Shown here piece after piece: positions 44,931 to 54,200 of a DNA stretch of 64,000 bases. The notes under the pieces are model-generated. The model was not told where the DNA came from, did not search any database, and saw only the letters and a list, made by a program, of their open reading frames with translations. Positions within the stretch are counted from its first letter, which is position 1, and each line of letters begins with the position of its first letter. Source of the stretch: Clostridiales bacterium (GTDB taxonomy: Bacteria > Bacillota > Clostridia > Christensenellales > Aristaeellaceae); contig JALFVL010000038.1 of the NCBI GenBank assembly GCA_022787165.1, positions 38,531 to 102,530 of the forward strand, given 5' to 3'. Position numbers and translations under genes: made by a program.

Positions 44931-44985
44931 GGGTTACTCCTTCTCCTTTTGAATGCTTCGGATTGACAAAACAGTATCTGCTGCT

Positions 44986-45429
44986 TCAGTCGTCTTCAAG
45001 CTCGCGGCTCTCCTGCTCCTGACGGCGCTGCACATACGCCATCAGCAGCGTGAGCAGCAAAAAGCACAGCGCGAACATCGCCGCGCCCGCGGCGGCCGCC
45101 CACGCCAGGCTGCCCCGGCGTCCCAGCACGATGACCGCAACGCCCAGCGAGGAAAGCGCCGAATAGACGGCGTTGCCCCTGGCGCTCGGGCGCGCATGCG
45201 CGTCCCAGATGCCCCGGCGGGCATAGGCGACGATCAGCGCCACGCTGGTGACCGCGATGACGAAGACCTCGCCCGCCAGCTGCGCCGCATCCGCGCCAAA
45301 GAGGAGCTGCACCACCACGCTCGCGCACAACAGCGTATACATGCCCCACAGGCCTCGGTGCTCGATTCGGTACATTTCGAGCGTCTCCCGCTCGTCCAGG
45401 ACGGATTTCGTCCGCAAATACAGCTTCAT
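44986..45429 (-). CDS. Small multipass membrane protein (DUF6773-like)
   Basis: A 147-residue protein with a charged start (MKLYLRTKSVLDERE) and four probable membrane helices in two pairs (about residues 26-45, 50-66, 85-104 and 108-130), ending in an acidic, glutamate-rich tail. The start at 45429 overlaps the stop of the upstream Xre regulator (ATGA). This coupling of a short Xre regulator and a DUF6773-type membrane protein is a common Firmicute pair. Family assignment is by overall resemblance, and the function is unknown. Confidence 0.75.
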   Translation of the reverse strand: MKLYLRTKSVLDERETLEMYRIEHRGLWGMYTLLCASVVVQLLFGADAAQLAGEVFVIAVTSVALIVAYARRGIWDAHARPSARGNAVYSALSSLGVAVIVLGRRGSLAWAAAAGAAMFALCFLLLTLLMAYVQRRQEQESRELEDD

Positions 45430-45632
45430 GACCCGTCGTCCTCCTCCCAGAACAGGTCGTCGAGCGTCTTCCCCAGCGCCCGACAGATCGCCACGCACAG
45501 CGCGAGCGAGGGATTGAAGCGGCCCGCCTCGATCATGCCGATGGTCTGCCGCGTCACGCCCACGCGCTGCGCCAGATCCTCCTGAGACAGGTCGCAGCCC
45601 ACGCGCGCCGCTTTCATCCGTAGGTTTTTCAA
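45426..45632 (-). CDS. Short Xre-family transcriptional regulator
   Basis: A 68-residue helix-turn-helix DNA-binding protein. The HTH is within DLSQEDLAQRVGVTRQTIGM (about residues 14-33), followed by IEAGRFNPSLALCVAI and GKTLDDLFWEE, the typical YgzD/YozG-like sequence. I choose the TTG at 45632 (LKNLRMKAARV) because GGGAGGTG lies seven bases upstream; related proteins start MKNLRLKAAR. It has its own promoter and is coupled to the membrane protein gene, which it probably regulates along with itself. Confidence 0.9.
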   Translation of the reverse strand: MKNLRMKAARVGCDLSQEDLAQRVGVTRQTIGMIEAGRFNPSLALCVAICRALGKTLDDLFWEEDDGS

Positions 45633-45662
45633 GCGGGTACACCTCCCTCTCCTGCACGAAAC

Positions 45663-45692
45663 AGTATACGGCAGACAAGGTTTTTTTGTCAA
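45663..45692 (-). promoter_or_regulatory. Promoter of the Xre/membrane protein pair
   Basis: TTGACA (45692-45687), an 18-base spacer with a run of A residues, and TATACT (45668-45663) on the minus strand, 30 bases before the Xre gene. Confidence 0.8.
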
Positions 45693-45802
45693 CTATATTT
45701 GTCGTTTTATCCGATATATTTTCCTAATTCGCCGTTCTCTCCGGTTACGCCTGTTCAGCCTTCGCACGTTCCGGGCCGGCCGGCGCGCAATGCCCGCAAA
45801 GC

Positions 45803-45828
45803 AAAAAGACGGCTCCGAAGAGCCGTCT
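45803..45828 (-). terminator. Intrinsic terminator after rpmE
   Basis: A 9-base perfect stem (AGACGGCTC/GAGCCGTCT) capped by a TTCG tetraloop on the minus strand and followed by TTTTT, 15 bases after the rpmE stop. Confidence 0.92.
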
Positions 45829-45842
45829 CGCTTTGCCTTTGA

Positions 45843-46040
45843 TTACATGCCGTAGCGCTTCTTGAAGCGATCGACGCGTCCGCCGGCGTCAACCAGCTTC
45901 TGCTTGCCGGTGAAGAACGGGTGGCACTTGGAGCAGATTTCAACGCGCAGCTCCTTCTTGGTGGAACCCGTCTCGAAGGTGTTGCCGCAGACACAGGTCA
46001 CGGTAGCCTTCTGATACTTCGGATGGATGCCTTCCTTCAT
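45843..46040 (-). CDS. rpmE: 50S ribosomal protein L31, zinc-binding form
   Basis: A 65-residue ribosomal protein. The zinc ligands C16, C18, C36 and C39 are present (TCVCGNTF and [10 protein letters not shown]), so this is the C+ form that can act as a zinc store. The start at 46040 (MKEGIHPKY) is six bases after AGAGGTG, better than the ATG three codons before. It lies downstream of rho but has its own promoter inside the rho 3' end. Confidence 0.97.
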   Translation of the reverse strand: MKEGIHPKYQKATVTCVCGNTFETGSTKKELRVEICSKCHPFFTGKQKLVDAGGRVDRFKKRYGM

Positions 46041-46097
46041 GATTTTCACCTCTTTCGCCGCGATACTATCGCATGAAAGGCAGAAACAAATGCCTTC

Positions 46098-47411
46098 TCA
46101 TACGCTTGAGCGGAGACTTCGTATAGTATACCCTTCTTTTTCATAAATTGCAAGCCATTCCTGCAATTTTCTAAAAAATTCTTTGTTGCTCTGCGTCTTC
46201 TCCAGCATGGAAAGCAGCTGTGCGGTCGCCTCGCGGGTGTGCCCCTGGGCGAGCAAGCTGCGCACGGCGCTCACGCCCTCCCGCTCCGCGCAGGTGAGCA
46301 GCAGCTCCTCGTGGCGCGTGCCGGAGCGCGTCAGGTCGATCGCCGGGAAGATTCTCGCCTCGCTGAGCGAGCGGTCCAGGCGGATTTCCGAATTGCCGGT
46401 TCCCTTGAATTCCTCGAAGATGACGTCGTCCATCCTGCTTCCCGTCTCCACGAGCACGGTCGCGATCATCGTCAGGCTGCCGCCCTCCTCGATGTTGCGC
46501 GCCGCGCCGAAGAAGCGTTTGGGCCGCTGCAGAACGCCCGGCGCAAGGCCGCCGCTCATCGCCCGCCCGCCGGGCGCGAGCGCGTTGCAGGCGCGGGCCA
46601 GGCGGGTGAGGCTGTCCATCAGCACAACGACGTCCTTTCCCTGCTCCACCAGTCGCTGCGCGCGCTCGTAGACCATGTCAGCCACGCGGACGTGGTTTTC
46701 CTGCGGCGCGTCGAAGGTCGAATAGATCACGTCCGCCCTGACGCTTCTGCGCAGCTCCGTGACCTCCTCCGGGCGCTCGTCGATGAGCAGCACCATCAGC
46801 TCAATGTCCGGATGGCTGCGCTCAATCGCCTGTGCGATTTTCTTGAGCAGCACAGTCTTTCCCGCCTTCGGCGGCGCGACGATCAGCGTCCGCTGCCCCA
46901 GGCCGATGGGCGCGATGAAGTCGAGCAGACGCATCGCCGGGTCATTCTCCTGCGCGTCGCTCTCCAGCGTCAGCCGCCGGTTCGGATGAATCGGCGTCAG
47001 CGAATCAAACGGCCGGCGCAGGCGCGCGGTCTCGGGGTTGTCCCCATTGATGGATTCGATGTACATGAGCGCGTTGTAGCGGTCGCCGAGCCGCTTGGGG
47101 CGCGTCCTGCCCACGATATAGTCGCCGTTCCGAAGCGAAAAACGGCGAATCTGCGCGATAGAGACGTAGATATCCTCCGGTCCGGGCGAGCAGTTGTGCG
47201 CGCGCAGGAAGCCATAGCCGCCCGGCTGCACCTCCAGCACGCCCGAGCCGCTGTCCAGCAGGCCCGCCTTGAGCATTTTGGGCACGACCGGGTTGCTTGT
47301 CCCGTATTCCTCGTTGTAATATCCCAGCGGCTTGGGCTTGTACAGCCCGATCTGATCATCCTCCGGCATGGTCTGCGGCATGGAGGGATTCATGACTTTG
47401 ACAGATTCCAA
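46098..47411 (-). CDS. rho: Transcription termination factor Rho
   Basis: A hexameric RNA helicase ending transcription at rut sites. The 437-residue protein has the N-terminal RNA-binding cold-shock-like domain (GVLEVQPGGYGFLRAHN; SLRNGDYIVGRTRP), Walker A APPKAGKT near residue 180, Walker B VVVLMDSLTRLARA, and the C-terminal GTRHEELLL region. It begins at a TTG (47411), ten bases after AGGAG; an ATG six codons on has no site. Rho commonly precedes rpmE in Firmicutes, as here. Confidence 0.95.
   Translation of the reverse strand: MESVKVMNPSMPQTMPEDDQIGLYKPKPLGYYNEEYGTSNPVVPKMLKAGLLDSGSGVLEVQPGGYGFLRAHNCSPGPEDIYVSIAQIRRFSLRNGDYIVGRTRPKRLGDRYNALMYIESINGDNPETARLRRPFDSLTPIHPNRRLTLESDAQENDPAMRLLDFIAPIGLGQRTLIVAPPKAGKTVLLKKIAQAIERSHPDIELMVLLIDERPEEVTELRRSVRADVIYSTFDAPQENHVRVADMVYERAQRLVEQGKDVVVLMDSLTRLARACNALAPGGRAMSGGLAPGVLQRPKRFFGAARNIEEGGSLTMIATVLVETGSRMDDVIFEEFKGTGNSEIRLDRSLSEARIFPAIDLTRSGTRHEELLLTCAEREGVSAVRSLLAQGHTREATAQLLSMLEKTQSNKEFFRKLQEWLAIYEKEGYTIRSLRSSV
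46125..46153 (-). promoter_or_regulatory. Internal promoter for rpmE
   Basis: TTGCAA (46153-46148), 17-base spacer, TATACT (46130-46125) on the minus strand, lying within the last codons of rho. It gives rpmE a separate transcript with a leader of about 80 bases. Confidence 0.65.
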
Positions 47412-47619
47412 TCGGTTTCAGCTCCTCCCAAAGGGCAAACATGAGGTTCATTGGCCTTGATGTGCTTCGTTTACAGGATATGCAGCCGATTGAAAAAATA
47501 TCAGTCTTCGGACAGCTTGTTCCGGAAATCCTGTCGCAAGGCAACTTCCTTGGGCACAGGGCCGGGGAATACTCATTTTTCGTCTGTCTTGCCGGTTTGT
47601 TCTCTTCGCGGATGGCATC

Positions 47620-47649
47620 AAAACAGCGGAGCGTTTGCCCCGCTGTTTT
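47620..47649 (-). terminator. Intrinsic terminator after the Trm-like methyltransferase
   Basis: A 10-base perfect stem AAAACAGCGG/CCGCTGTTTT with a ten-base loop, immediately after the stop codon at 47655; its T-rich end serves the minus strand. The following 200 bases up to rho hold no clear gene or convincing promoter. Confidence 0.85.
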
Positions 47650-47654
47650 GTGAT

Positions 47655-48671
47655 TCAGTTCTCTCTCCCGAGCGGCCTGCGCGCGAGGATCACGTCGCGG
47701 TTGATCGCCTGCTCCACCCAATGCTCCATAGCCGGAGCGTCGGAGAGCTCAAAGCCTGCGGCCTCCAGCGCCCGCGCGAGCACCGCGCGCTTTGTGACAT
47801 AGGTGTTGAAGCTCATCGCCAGCGCACCGCCCGGCTTGAGCACCTCCAGCCAGCCCGACAGCGCCTGCCCGACCGTGCCGTCGATGCTGTCCTGCCTCCC
47901 CGCCGTGCCCTTCTGCACACCGTAGGGCAGATCCGTCACCATCAGATGCACGCTCTGCGGCTTTAAAAGCGCGGCGGCGTCGCGCGTGTCGCCCTGAATC
48001 AGGCGCAGCGTGCGCGTGTCGCCATCCTTGAAGTGCTCCGCCGTGTCAGAGAAGATGAACTTCGTTTCCCGCCCGCCGGTCTTGCCGCGCACGGTCAGCG
48101 CGCTCTCGGAGCGCTTGTGCTTGATGCGGTGGTACTCGAGGTAGCGCGTCATGTAATCGCAGGCTTCCTTCACGTCGCCCTTGGCGATCTCGATGCCCAC
48201 GCCGTGGTAGCCGCGCCGCAGCGCGAGCATCAGCGTCGTGCCGCGTCCCGCCATCGGATCGCAGACGATCAGCTGGCTGTCGTGGACGGGCATGAACGCG
48301 CTCTGCGCCAGCGCCATCGTCAGCATCGTGTCGGTGAACATCTCGTTCGTCTTGCCCTTGTATTTGAGCAGCGCCGGCAGATCCTCCCCAACATAACCCG
48401 GATGCTCCGGCTCCACGGGCACCATCTGCGCGTCCTCCATCGTGAACATCACGTAGACGCTGGCGATCTGGCTGAGCATGCGCAGATCGCGCTGCGTGAG
48501 CCTGGGCGCGTCAAACGTCAGAAACTGCGCGCCGCCCATCTCGCAGCTTTTGACCTCCGCCGCGCGGCCGAGCGCGGCAAGCGTCATGCTCAGCTCCTCT
48601 CGCGCGAGCATCAGCAGCGACTGGCGGTAGCGCACGTTCGCATGCGGATAGAGCAAAAAGGCGTATTTCAA
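47655..48671 (-). CDS. Trm11/THUMP-like SAM-dependent RNA or DNA methyltransferase
   Basis: A 338-residue Rossmann-fold methyltransferase. Motif I is VCDPMAGRGTTLMLALRRG (about residues 137-155) and motif IV is MVTDLPYG (about 244-251), the D-P-P-Y-like signature of N-methylating enzymes such as Trm11/Trm14 and UPF0020 proteins. The N-terminal 130 residues contain a substrate-binding region I do not recognise in detail. tRNA guanine methylation is the most likely role, but a DNA methyltransferase cannot be excluded. It lies 21 bases downstream of the NUDIX gene. Confidence 0.8.
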   Translation of the reverse strand: MKYAFLLYPHANVRYRQSLLMLAREELSMTLAALGRAAEVKSCEMGGAQFLTFDAPRLTQRDLRMLSQIASVYVMFTMEDAQMVPVEPEHPGYVGEDLPALLKYKGKTNEMFTDTMLTMALAQSAFMPVHDSQLIVCDPMAGRGTTLMLALRRGYHGVGIEIAKGDVKEACDYMTRYLEYHRIKHKRSESALTVRGKTGGRETKFIFSDTAEHFKDGDTRTLRLIQGDTRDAAALLKPQSVHLMVTDLPYGVQKGTAGRQDSIDGTVGQALSGWLEVLKPGGALAMSFNTYVTKRAVLARALEAAGFELSDAPAMEHWVEQAINRDVILARRPLGREN

Positions 48672-48691
48672 AGGTATCCTCCCGTCGCTTG

Positions 48692-49090
48692 TCAGGTCAA
48701 GTGGATGATCCGGTCAAGGCCCAGGCGCGCCAGCATCGCCGCGTCCGCCGGGCAAAAGGCGTAGTTTTCCTCCTCGCCCGGCGCAATCCAGGCAAAGGCG
48801 CGGTGCTCCTTCCTTTGCGGCTCCTGCGCACCGATGCCAGCCAGAAAGAAGTGCAGGTGCACCGTCCTGTCCGGATATTCATGCGTCAGCTCCGCCAGCG
48901 GCGCGACCGATTCAAGTGTCACGCCCAGCTCCTCGTGGCATTCGCGCGCGATGCAGTCCGCCGCGCTCTCGCCCGGCTCGATCTTCCCGCCCGGGAATTC
49001 CCAGAGCATCGCGCAGCTCTTGCCCTCCGGCCTCTGGCAGATCAGCACCCTGCCCTGCCGGCGGATGACGGCCGCCGTCACCTCGATCAT
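48692..49090 (-). CDS. NUDIX hydrolase (MutT-like)
   Basis: A 132-residue pyrophosphohydrolase. The Nudix box GGKIEPGESAADCIAREC continues HEELGV (residues 34-57), with all conserved Glu/Arg positions present. The early ICQRPEGKSCAMLWEFPGG is characteristic of the MutT/8-oxo-dGTPase group, so nucleotide-pool cleaning is likely. The ATG at 49090 has AAGGGG nine bases upstream; an ATG three codons earlier abuts that site. Cotranscribed with the methyltransferase. Confidence 0.9.
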   Translation of the reverse strand: MIEVTAAVIRRQGRVLICQRPEGKSCAMLWEFPGGKIEPGESAADCIARECHEELGVTLESVAPLAELTHEYPDRTVHLHFFLAGIGAQEPQRKEHRAFAWIAPGEEENYAFCPADAAMLARLGLDRIIHLT

Positions 49091-49140
49091 CGCACGCATC
49101 CCCTTCGCCGCCGGCGCGTCCGGCTTTTTGACATCAGAAG

Positions 49141-49165
49141 AAAAAGCCCCATCTTGCGATGGGGC
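49141..49165 (-). terminator. Intrinsic terminator after rpsU
   Basis: An 8-base stem GCCCCATC/GATGGGGC with loop GCAA on the minus strand, followed by TTTTT. It lies 12 bases after the rpsU stop. Confidence 0.9.
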
Positions 49166-49177
49166 GATGGTTGTGAA

Positions 49178-49351
49178 TCAGTACTTGCGCTTGCGGGCCG
49201 CCTCGGCCTTCTTCTTACGCTTCACGCTCGGCTTCTCGTAATGCTCCCTCTTGCGAACCTCCGCAATAACGCCAGAACGCGCGCACTGCCTCTTGAATCT
49301 CCTCAGAGCACTTTCCAGGGATTCATTCTCACGAACACGGATCTCAGACAT
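49178..49351 (-). CDS. rpsU: 30S ribosomal protein S21
   Basis: A 57-residue basic protein of the 30S subunit, near the anti-Shine-Dalgarno region. It reads [20 protein letters not shown], then a lysine/arginine-rich tail ending [14 protein letters not shown] ([11 protein letters not shown]), matching S21 length and composition. The ATG at 49351 has a GGGAGGG site upstream and a near-consensus promoter. It is a single-gene unit with its own terminator. Confidence 0.96.
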   Translation of the reverse strand: MSEIRVRENESLESALRRFKRQCARSGVIAEVRKREHYEKPSVKRKKKAEAARKRKY

Positions 49352-49429
49352 CTAGTATCCCTCCCCTCGGCTCAAGCATTCGACGATCCATTGCGTCAAA
49401 CCAGCCGTCAATGGAGTACCGTACAGCTA

Positions 49430-49458
49430 ATTATAGCGCAACAATTCTTTTTCGTCAA
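49430..49458 (-). promoter_or_regulatory. Promoter for rpsU
   Basis: TTGACG (49458-49453), 17-base A/T-rich spacer, TATAAT (49435-49430) on the minus strand; leader of about 70 bases. Confidence 0.85.
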
Positions 49459-49613
49459 CTCTATTTTGCATTTTCATAAAAAACTTTTTGCCGTCTCTGA
49501 CGCAGGCTTTTCATGCTCCGCGTCTCCCCTTTCCCGCCGCCTGTGGCAAGCCTCTTTTCCGGATCATTTTTTTCTCTGCGGGCACACTGTGAAATCATCA
49601 GGAGGAAGAGTCC

Positions 49614-51068
49614 ATGACCAGCTATTTTGCCTTAACCACACCGCAAAGCGCGCCGCTTCCGCCGCTTCACGGACACATCGACTGTGACGCGCTCGTCATC
49701 GGCGGCGGCATCTGCGGCATCCTTACCGCACATCTTTTGAAGGAACGCGGCCTAAATGTCGTTTTGCTTGAGGCAGGACGCCTTCTGGGTGGCCAGACGC
49801 GCGGCACGACCGCCAAGATCACCGTCCAGCACGGCGCCTTTGCCGAAAAGCTCCTTCGTGCAGTCGGCCAGAAGCGCGCCAGGGCATATGTCGACGCCAA
49901 CCAGAGCGCTGTCGACGCGCTTGAAGCGCTGACCTCGCGCTGCGGCGCGGACTGCGGCCTTGAACACGTCCCCGCCTTCGTCTATACACTCACGGACCCT
50001 GAAGCGCTCGCGCGCGAAGCCGAGGCCTGCGCGTTTCTCGGCCTGCGTGTCGAGCCGACGCGCCGTCTCCCCGCGCCGATTCTGCCCGCCGCTGCCCTGT
50101 GCATGGAAGCGCAGGCGCAGATGAATCCGCTGCCGCTTCTCCATGCGCTCGCCGGCCCGCTGCGCGCCTTCGAGCACAGCCGCGTGATCGCGCTGAACGG
50201 CCTGTGCGCCAGGACGGCGCAGGGGAGCGTGCGCGCGAAGGCCGTCGCCGTTTGCACGAACTATCCCGCCTTCACCCTGCCCGGGGCCTACTTTCTGCGC
50301 CTGTATCAGCAGCGCGCGTATGTGCTCGCGCTCAGGGGCGCGCAGCCCGTCGGGGGCATCCTCTACGGCATCGGGCCGGGCACGTATTCCCTGCGCAGCG
50401 CCCAAGGCGCCGTCTTCCTCGGCGGAGAAAGCCATCGCTGCGGGGACGCTCAAGCCGCTTCCGGCTGCTATGAACGCCTGCGCGGCGCAGCAAAGCGCCT
50501 CTTCCCCGGGGCGCAGGAGACTGCACACTGGTCGGCGCAGGACTGCATGACCATGGACGGCATCCCCTATGTCGGGCGCTACAGCGCGCGCATGCCGGGC
50601 GTCTATGTCGCAACCGGCTTTTCCAAATGGGGCATGAGCAACGCCATGGCCGCCGCGCAGATGCTCGCCGACGCCATCACAGAGCAGGAAAACCCCTTTG
50701 CCTGGGCGTTTTCCCCGCAGCGCCTGCCGGGCGCTTCCGCCTGCGCCGCGCTCGCCGGACAGGCCGGTCACGCCTGCGCCGGGCTGGGCGCTTCGCTCCT
50801 TCCCCCGCCGCTTCGCTCGGCGGAAAGCCTCGCCCCCGGCGAGGGGGCGATTGTTCGCGACGGCCTTCGCAAGCTCGCCGCCTATCGCGACGGGCAGGGT
50901 GCGCTTCACGCCATTTCACCCTACTGTGCGCACATGCGCTGTCTGCTGCGCTTCAATGCAAGCGAGCGCTCCTGGGATTGCCCCTGCCACGGCTCGCGCT
51001 TTTCGGTCGACGGCGAGCTGCTCTGCGGCCCGGCGCAGCACGGTCAGCCCGCGGCGGACAGGGATTGA
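49614..51068 (+). CDS. FAD-dependent oxidoreductase with C-terminal Rieske domain
   Basis: A 484-residue fusion. Residues 22-60 form the FAD-binding Rossmann motif (DALVIGGGICGILTAHLL then VVLLEAG), and a D-amino-acid-oxidase-like core continues to about residue 375 with GIPYVGRYS and GVYVATGFSKWGMSNAMAAA. The C-terminal part has the Rieske ligands: CAHMRC and, 16 residues on, CPCHGSRF, binding a 2Fe-2S cluster. The architecture resembles Bacillus YhfW; the substrate is unknown. The C-terminus is short after the Rieske motif but still has the GPA turn. The only plus-strand gene in its neighbourhood, with GGAGGAAG before the ATG. Confidence 0.9.
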   Translation: MTSYFALTTPQSAPLPPLHGHIDCDALVIGGGICGILTAHLLKERGLNVVLLEAGRLLGGQTRGTTAKITVQHGAFAEKLLRAVGQKRARAYVDANQSAVDALEALTSRCGADCGLEHVPAFVYTLTDPEALAREAEACAFLGLRVEPTRRLPAPILPAAALCMEAQAQMNPLPLLHALAGPLRAFEHSRVIALNGLCARTAQGSVRAKAVAVCTNYPAFTLPGAYFLRLYQQRAYVLALRGAQPVGGILYGIGPGTYSLRSAQGAVFLGGESHRCGDAQAASGCYERLRGAAKRLFPGAQETAHWSAQDCMTMDGIPYVGRYSARMPGVYVATGFSKWGMSNAMAAAQMLADAITEQENPFAWAFSPQRLPGASACAALAGQAGHACAGLGASLLPPPLRSAESLAPGEGAIVRDGLRKLAAYRDGQGALHAISPYCAHMRCLLRFNASERSWDCPCHGSRFSVDGELLCGPAQHGQPAADRD

Positions 51069-51079
51069 AGACACAAAAA

Positions 51080-51106
51080 GCGCCGGATTTCTCCGGCGCG
51101 GTTTTT
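51080..51106 (+). terminator. Intrinsic terminator after the Rieske oxidoreductase
   Basis: A 7-base stem GCGCCGG/CCGGCGC with a six-base loop, then GG and TTTTT on the plus strand, 12 bases after the stop codon. Confidence 0.9.
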
Positions 51107-51114
51107 CTCAAATC

Positions 51115-51238
51115 GTAGAATGCTCGGGGCAGAAATTCCCACGGCACACACGATACAATGCTTATTGCTGCTGCCTTCCGGCCCTGACAAGGTTCACACC
51201 CTCGCATTGCATGAGTTCCATCCGTCATCACATTCTAC
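51115..51238 (-). ncRNA. ffs: Signal recognition particle RNA (small bacterial type)
   Basis: The minus strand contains the SRP domain IV core GTCAGGGCCGGAAGGCAGCA, the asymmetric loop and GGAA tetraloop bound by Ffh. The ends pair (GTAGAATG at 51238-51231 on the minus strand with CATTCTAC), giving an RNA of about 120 nt without an Alu domain. It directs membrane and secreted proteins to SecYEG. It has its own promoter and lies just past the mfd stop. Confidence 0.93.
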
Positions 51239-51244
51239 AAGAGT

Positions 51245-51273
51245 ATTCTACCCCATCGCCGCGCAAAAAGCAA
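51245..51273 (-). promoter_or_regulatory. Promoter for SRP RNA
   Basis: TTGCTT (51273-51268), 17-base spacer, TAGAAT (51250-51245) on the minus strand, placed a few bases before the predicted 5' end. Confidence 0.7.
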
Positions 51274-51297
51274 CCCCCTTTGCCGAAAAAGCCAGAT

Positions 51298-54200
51298 TTA
51301 CAGCCCCATTCTGTCCACAAGCCGCTGCATGATCTCCGTGGTGGTCAGCAGCAGATCCTCGCGGCCGAGCTTCGCATCGCGCACGGTCAGCATGACCGGC
51401 GGCGTAACGCTCAGCGTCACGCGCGGATCGAACTTGAGCAGCGCCTTGAAGAGCTTCTCGCCGTCGAGCTGAGCGTTTGCGGCAAAGCGCATGTCGATGC
51501 GCCCCTCCGTCTGGCTGACCCGCTCGATGCCCATCTTCGTGCACAGCGCCTTGAGATAGGCGACCGCCACCAGGTTCGCCACGCATTGCGGCTCGTCGCC
51601 GAAGCGGTCGATGAGCTCGTCCTCGATGTCGTCGCGCTGCTCGGAGGTCGAGATCGACGCGATGCGCTTGTAGACCTCCAGGCGCTGCTTGTCGCCCGTG
51701 ACATAGTCCGACGGCAGATAGGCGTTGACGTGCACATCCATGCGCGTCTCGATCTCCCGGTTGGGCTCCGGCGCCTTGCCCTGTGCCTCGAGCACGGCCT
51801 CCTCCAGCAGCTTGCAGTAGAGGTCATAGCCAATGCTGGCCAGATGGCCGCTCTGCTGCGGGCCAAGCAGATTGCCCGCGCCGCGCAGCTCGAGGTCGCG
51901 CATCGCGATGCGGAAGCCGGAGCCGAATTCCGTGAATTCCCGGATGGCGTCCAGACGCTTTTGCGCCGTCTCGGAGAGCACCTTGCCCGGGCGCACGGTG
52001 AAATAGGCGTAGGCCAGCCGGTTCGAGCGTCCGACGCGCCCGCGCGTCTGGTAGAGCTGCGAGAGGCCGAAGTGGTCGGCATCGTAGACGATCAGCGTGT
52101 TCGCCATCGGAATGTCGAGGCCCGACTCGATGATCGTCGTGCAGAGCAGCACGTCGAATTTCTGCTGGCTGAAATCCAGCATGACGTCCTCGAGCGCATT
52201 CTCGCGCATCTGGCCGTGCGCGATGGCAATGCGCGCCTCCGGCACGAGCTTTTGGAGCTGGCGGTAGCAAAGGTCGATCGAGCCGACGCGATTGTAGAGG
52301 AAAAAGACCTGTCCCCCGCGCCCGAGCTCACGCAGGATGGCGTCGCGGATGACGCTGTCCTGGTATTCCATGACGTAGGTCTGCACGGGATAGCGCGCCT
52401 GCGGCGGCGTCTCCAGCAGGCTCATGTCGCGGATGCCGACCATCGACATGTGCAGCGTGCGCGGAATCGGCGTGGCCGACATCGTGAGCACGTCGATGGT
52501 CTTCTTCATGTTCTTGATCGTCTCCTTGTGCCCCACGCCAAAGCGCTGCTCCTCGTCGACGATCAAAAGGCCCAGATCCTTGAACTTCACGTCCTTGGCC
52601 AGCAGGCGGTGCGTACCGACGATCACGTCGAGCTCGCCGTCCTTGAGGCGTCGCAGCGTCTCCTTTTGCTCCTTGGGGGAGCTGAAACGGCTGAGCACGT
52701 CCGCATGGATGGGGAAGCCCTCGAAGCGGCGCATCAGCGTGCCGTAGTGCTGCTGGGCGAGAATCGTCGTCGGCGCGAGGATGGCGACCTGCTTGCCGTC
52801 CATCACGGCCTTGAACGCGGCGCGCAGCGCGACCTCGGTCTTGCCGTAGCCGACGTCTCCGCACAGCAGCCTGTCCATCGGCTGCTCGCTCTCCATGTCG
52901 CGCTTGATCTCCTCGGTCGCCTGGAGCTGGTCCGGCGTCTCCTCGTAGGGGAAATTCTCCTCGAATTCCTGCTGCCAGGGCGTGTCCGGGCCGAAGGCAT
53001 GGCCCTTGTTCTTCTGCCGCTGCGCGTACAGGCCTACGAGGTCAAAGGCCAGCTCCTTGAGGCTCTCACGCACCTTGGTCTTCTGCTTGTCCCAGTCCTT
53101 GCCGCCCAGATGCGAGAGCTTGGGCGCGGTGCCCTCGCCGCCGCCGATGTATTTCTGAATGCGGTCGAGGTGGTCGACCGGGATATAGAGCTTGTCGCTG
53201 CCCAGGTACTGGATGAGCAGGTAGTCGCGCGAGGCGCCCTCGCTCGTCAGGCGCTTCATGCCCTGATAGATGCCGATGCCGTGCGTCTCGTGGACGACAT
53301 AATCGCCCACCGTCAGGTCGGTGAAGGAGGCGATCTTGCTCCCCTTCTTCTCGGCGCGCTTCGCCCTGCCGCCCTTGGCGCCATAGACGTCGCCGCAGGC
53401 GATGACGGCCAGCTTCGCCGCCGGATACTGGAAGCCGCCCGAGAGCGTCAGCGGATAGATGCGCCCCTCGCCCGGCTCAGGCATCTGCGCGCCCAGCTCG
53501 TCAAACGTGACGCGGATGCCTTCGTCCTCAAACGACTGGCGCATGCGCTCGCCGCGCGCCGTTCCGCCGGAGAGCAGCAGCACGCGCCAGCCCTCGGCCA
53601 TGTAGCGGCTCACGTCGTCACACATGTCCTTCGTGCGCCCGCCGTAGCTGCCCGCGCCCATGCCGCCCATCTGCGCCAGCAGCGTCGGCCGCAGCTCCCT
53701 GACGGGCCGCAGGATCGTCGTCAGCGCCAGCAGCGTCTGCGCCCGCAGCGCCAAAAGCGCCTCATCGCGCGAAAGCAGCAGCCCCTCCTGCTCACGCATG
53801 GCCTCGCCGCGCTCCAGCGCCGCGCCAAAGGCCTGGTCAAACTCGCCCAGGCGGCTGTCCATGCGCGCATAGAGCGCCTCCGGCTCGTCGAGCACGACGA
53901 TAGGCCTTGCCATGTAGTCGCACAGCGTCTCCGTCTGCGCGTAGAGAAGATGAATGTATTTTTCCAGCAGGCGGCTGCTCACGCCGCTCTTCATCTGGGC
54001 AACGGCACTTTGCACGCCCTCGGCGAACCGGTCCGCCGTGCGGCTTTCGCGCGAAAATGCCGCCGGCACGGCAATTTCGCCCTCCTCCAGCGGCAGGGCC
54101 TCCAGGGAGCCCTCCTCCTTGTCCACCTTGACGCCAGTGAACGCCGCGCGCTGGCGGGCAAGCGCCTCAAGCAGCGCCTCCGCCGTCTCCTGCGCGCCCT

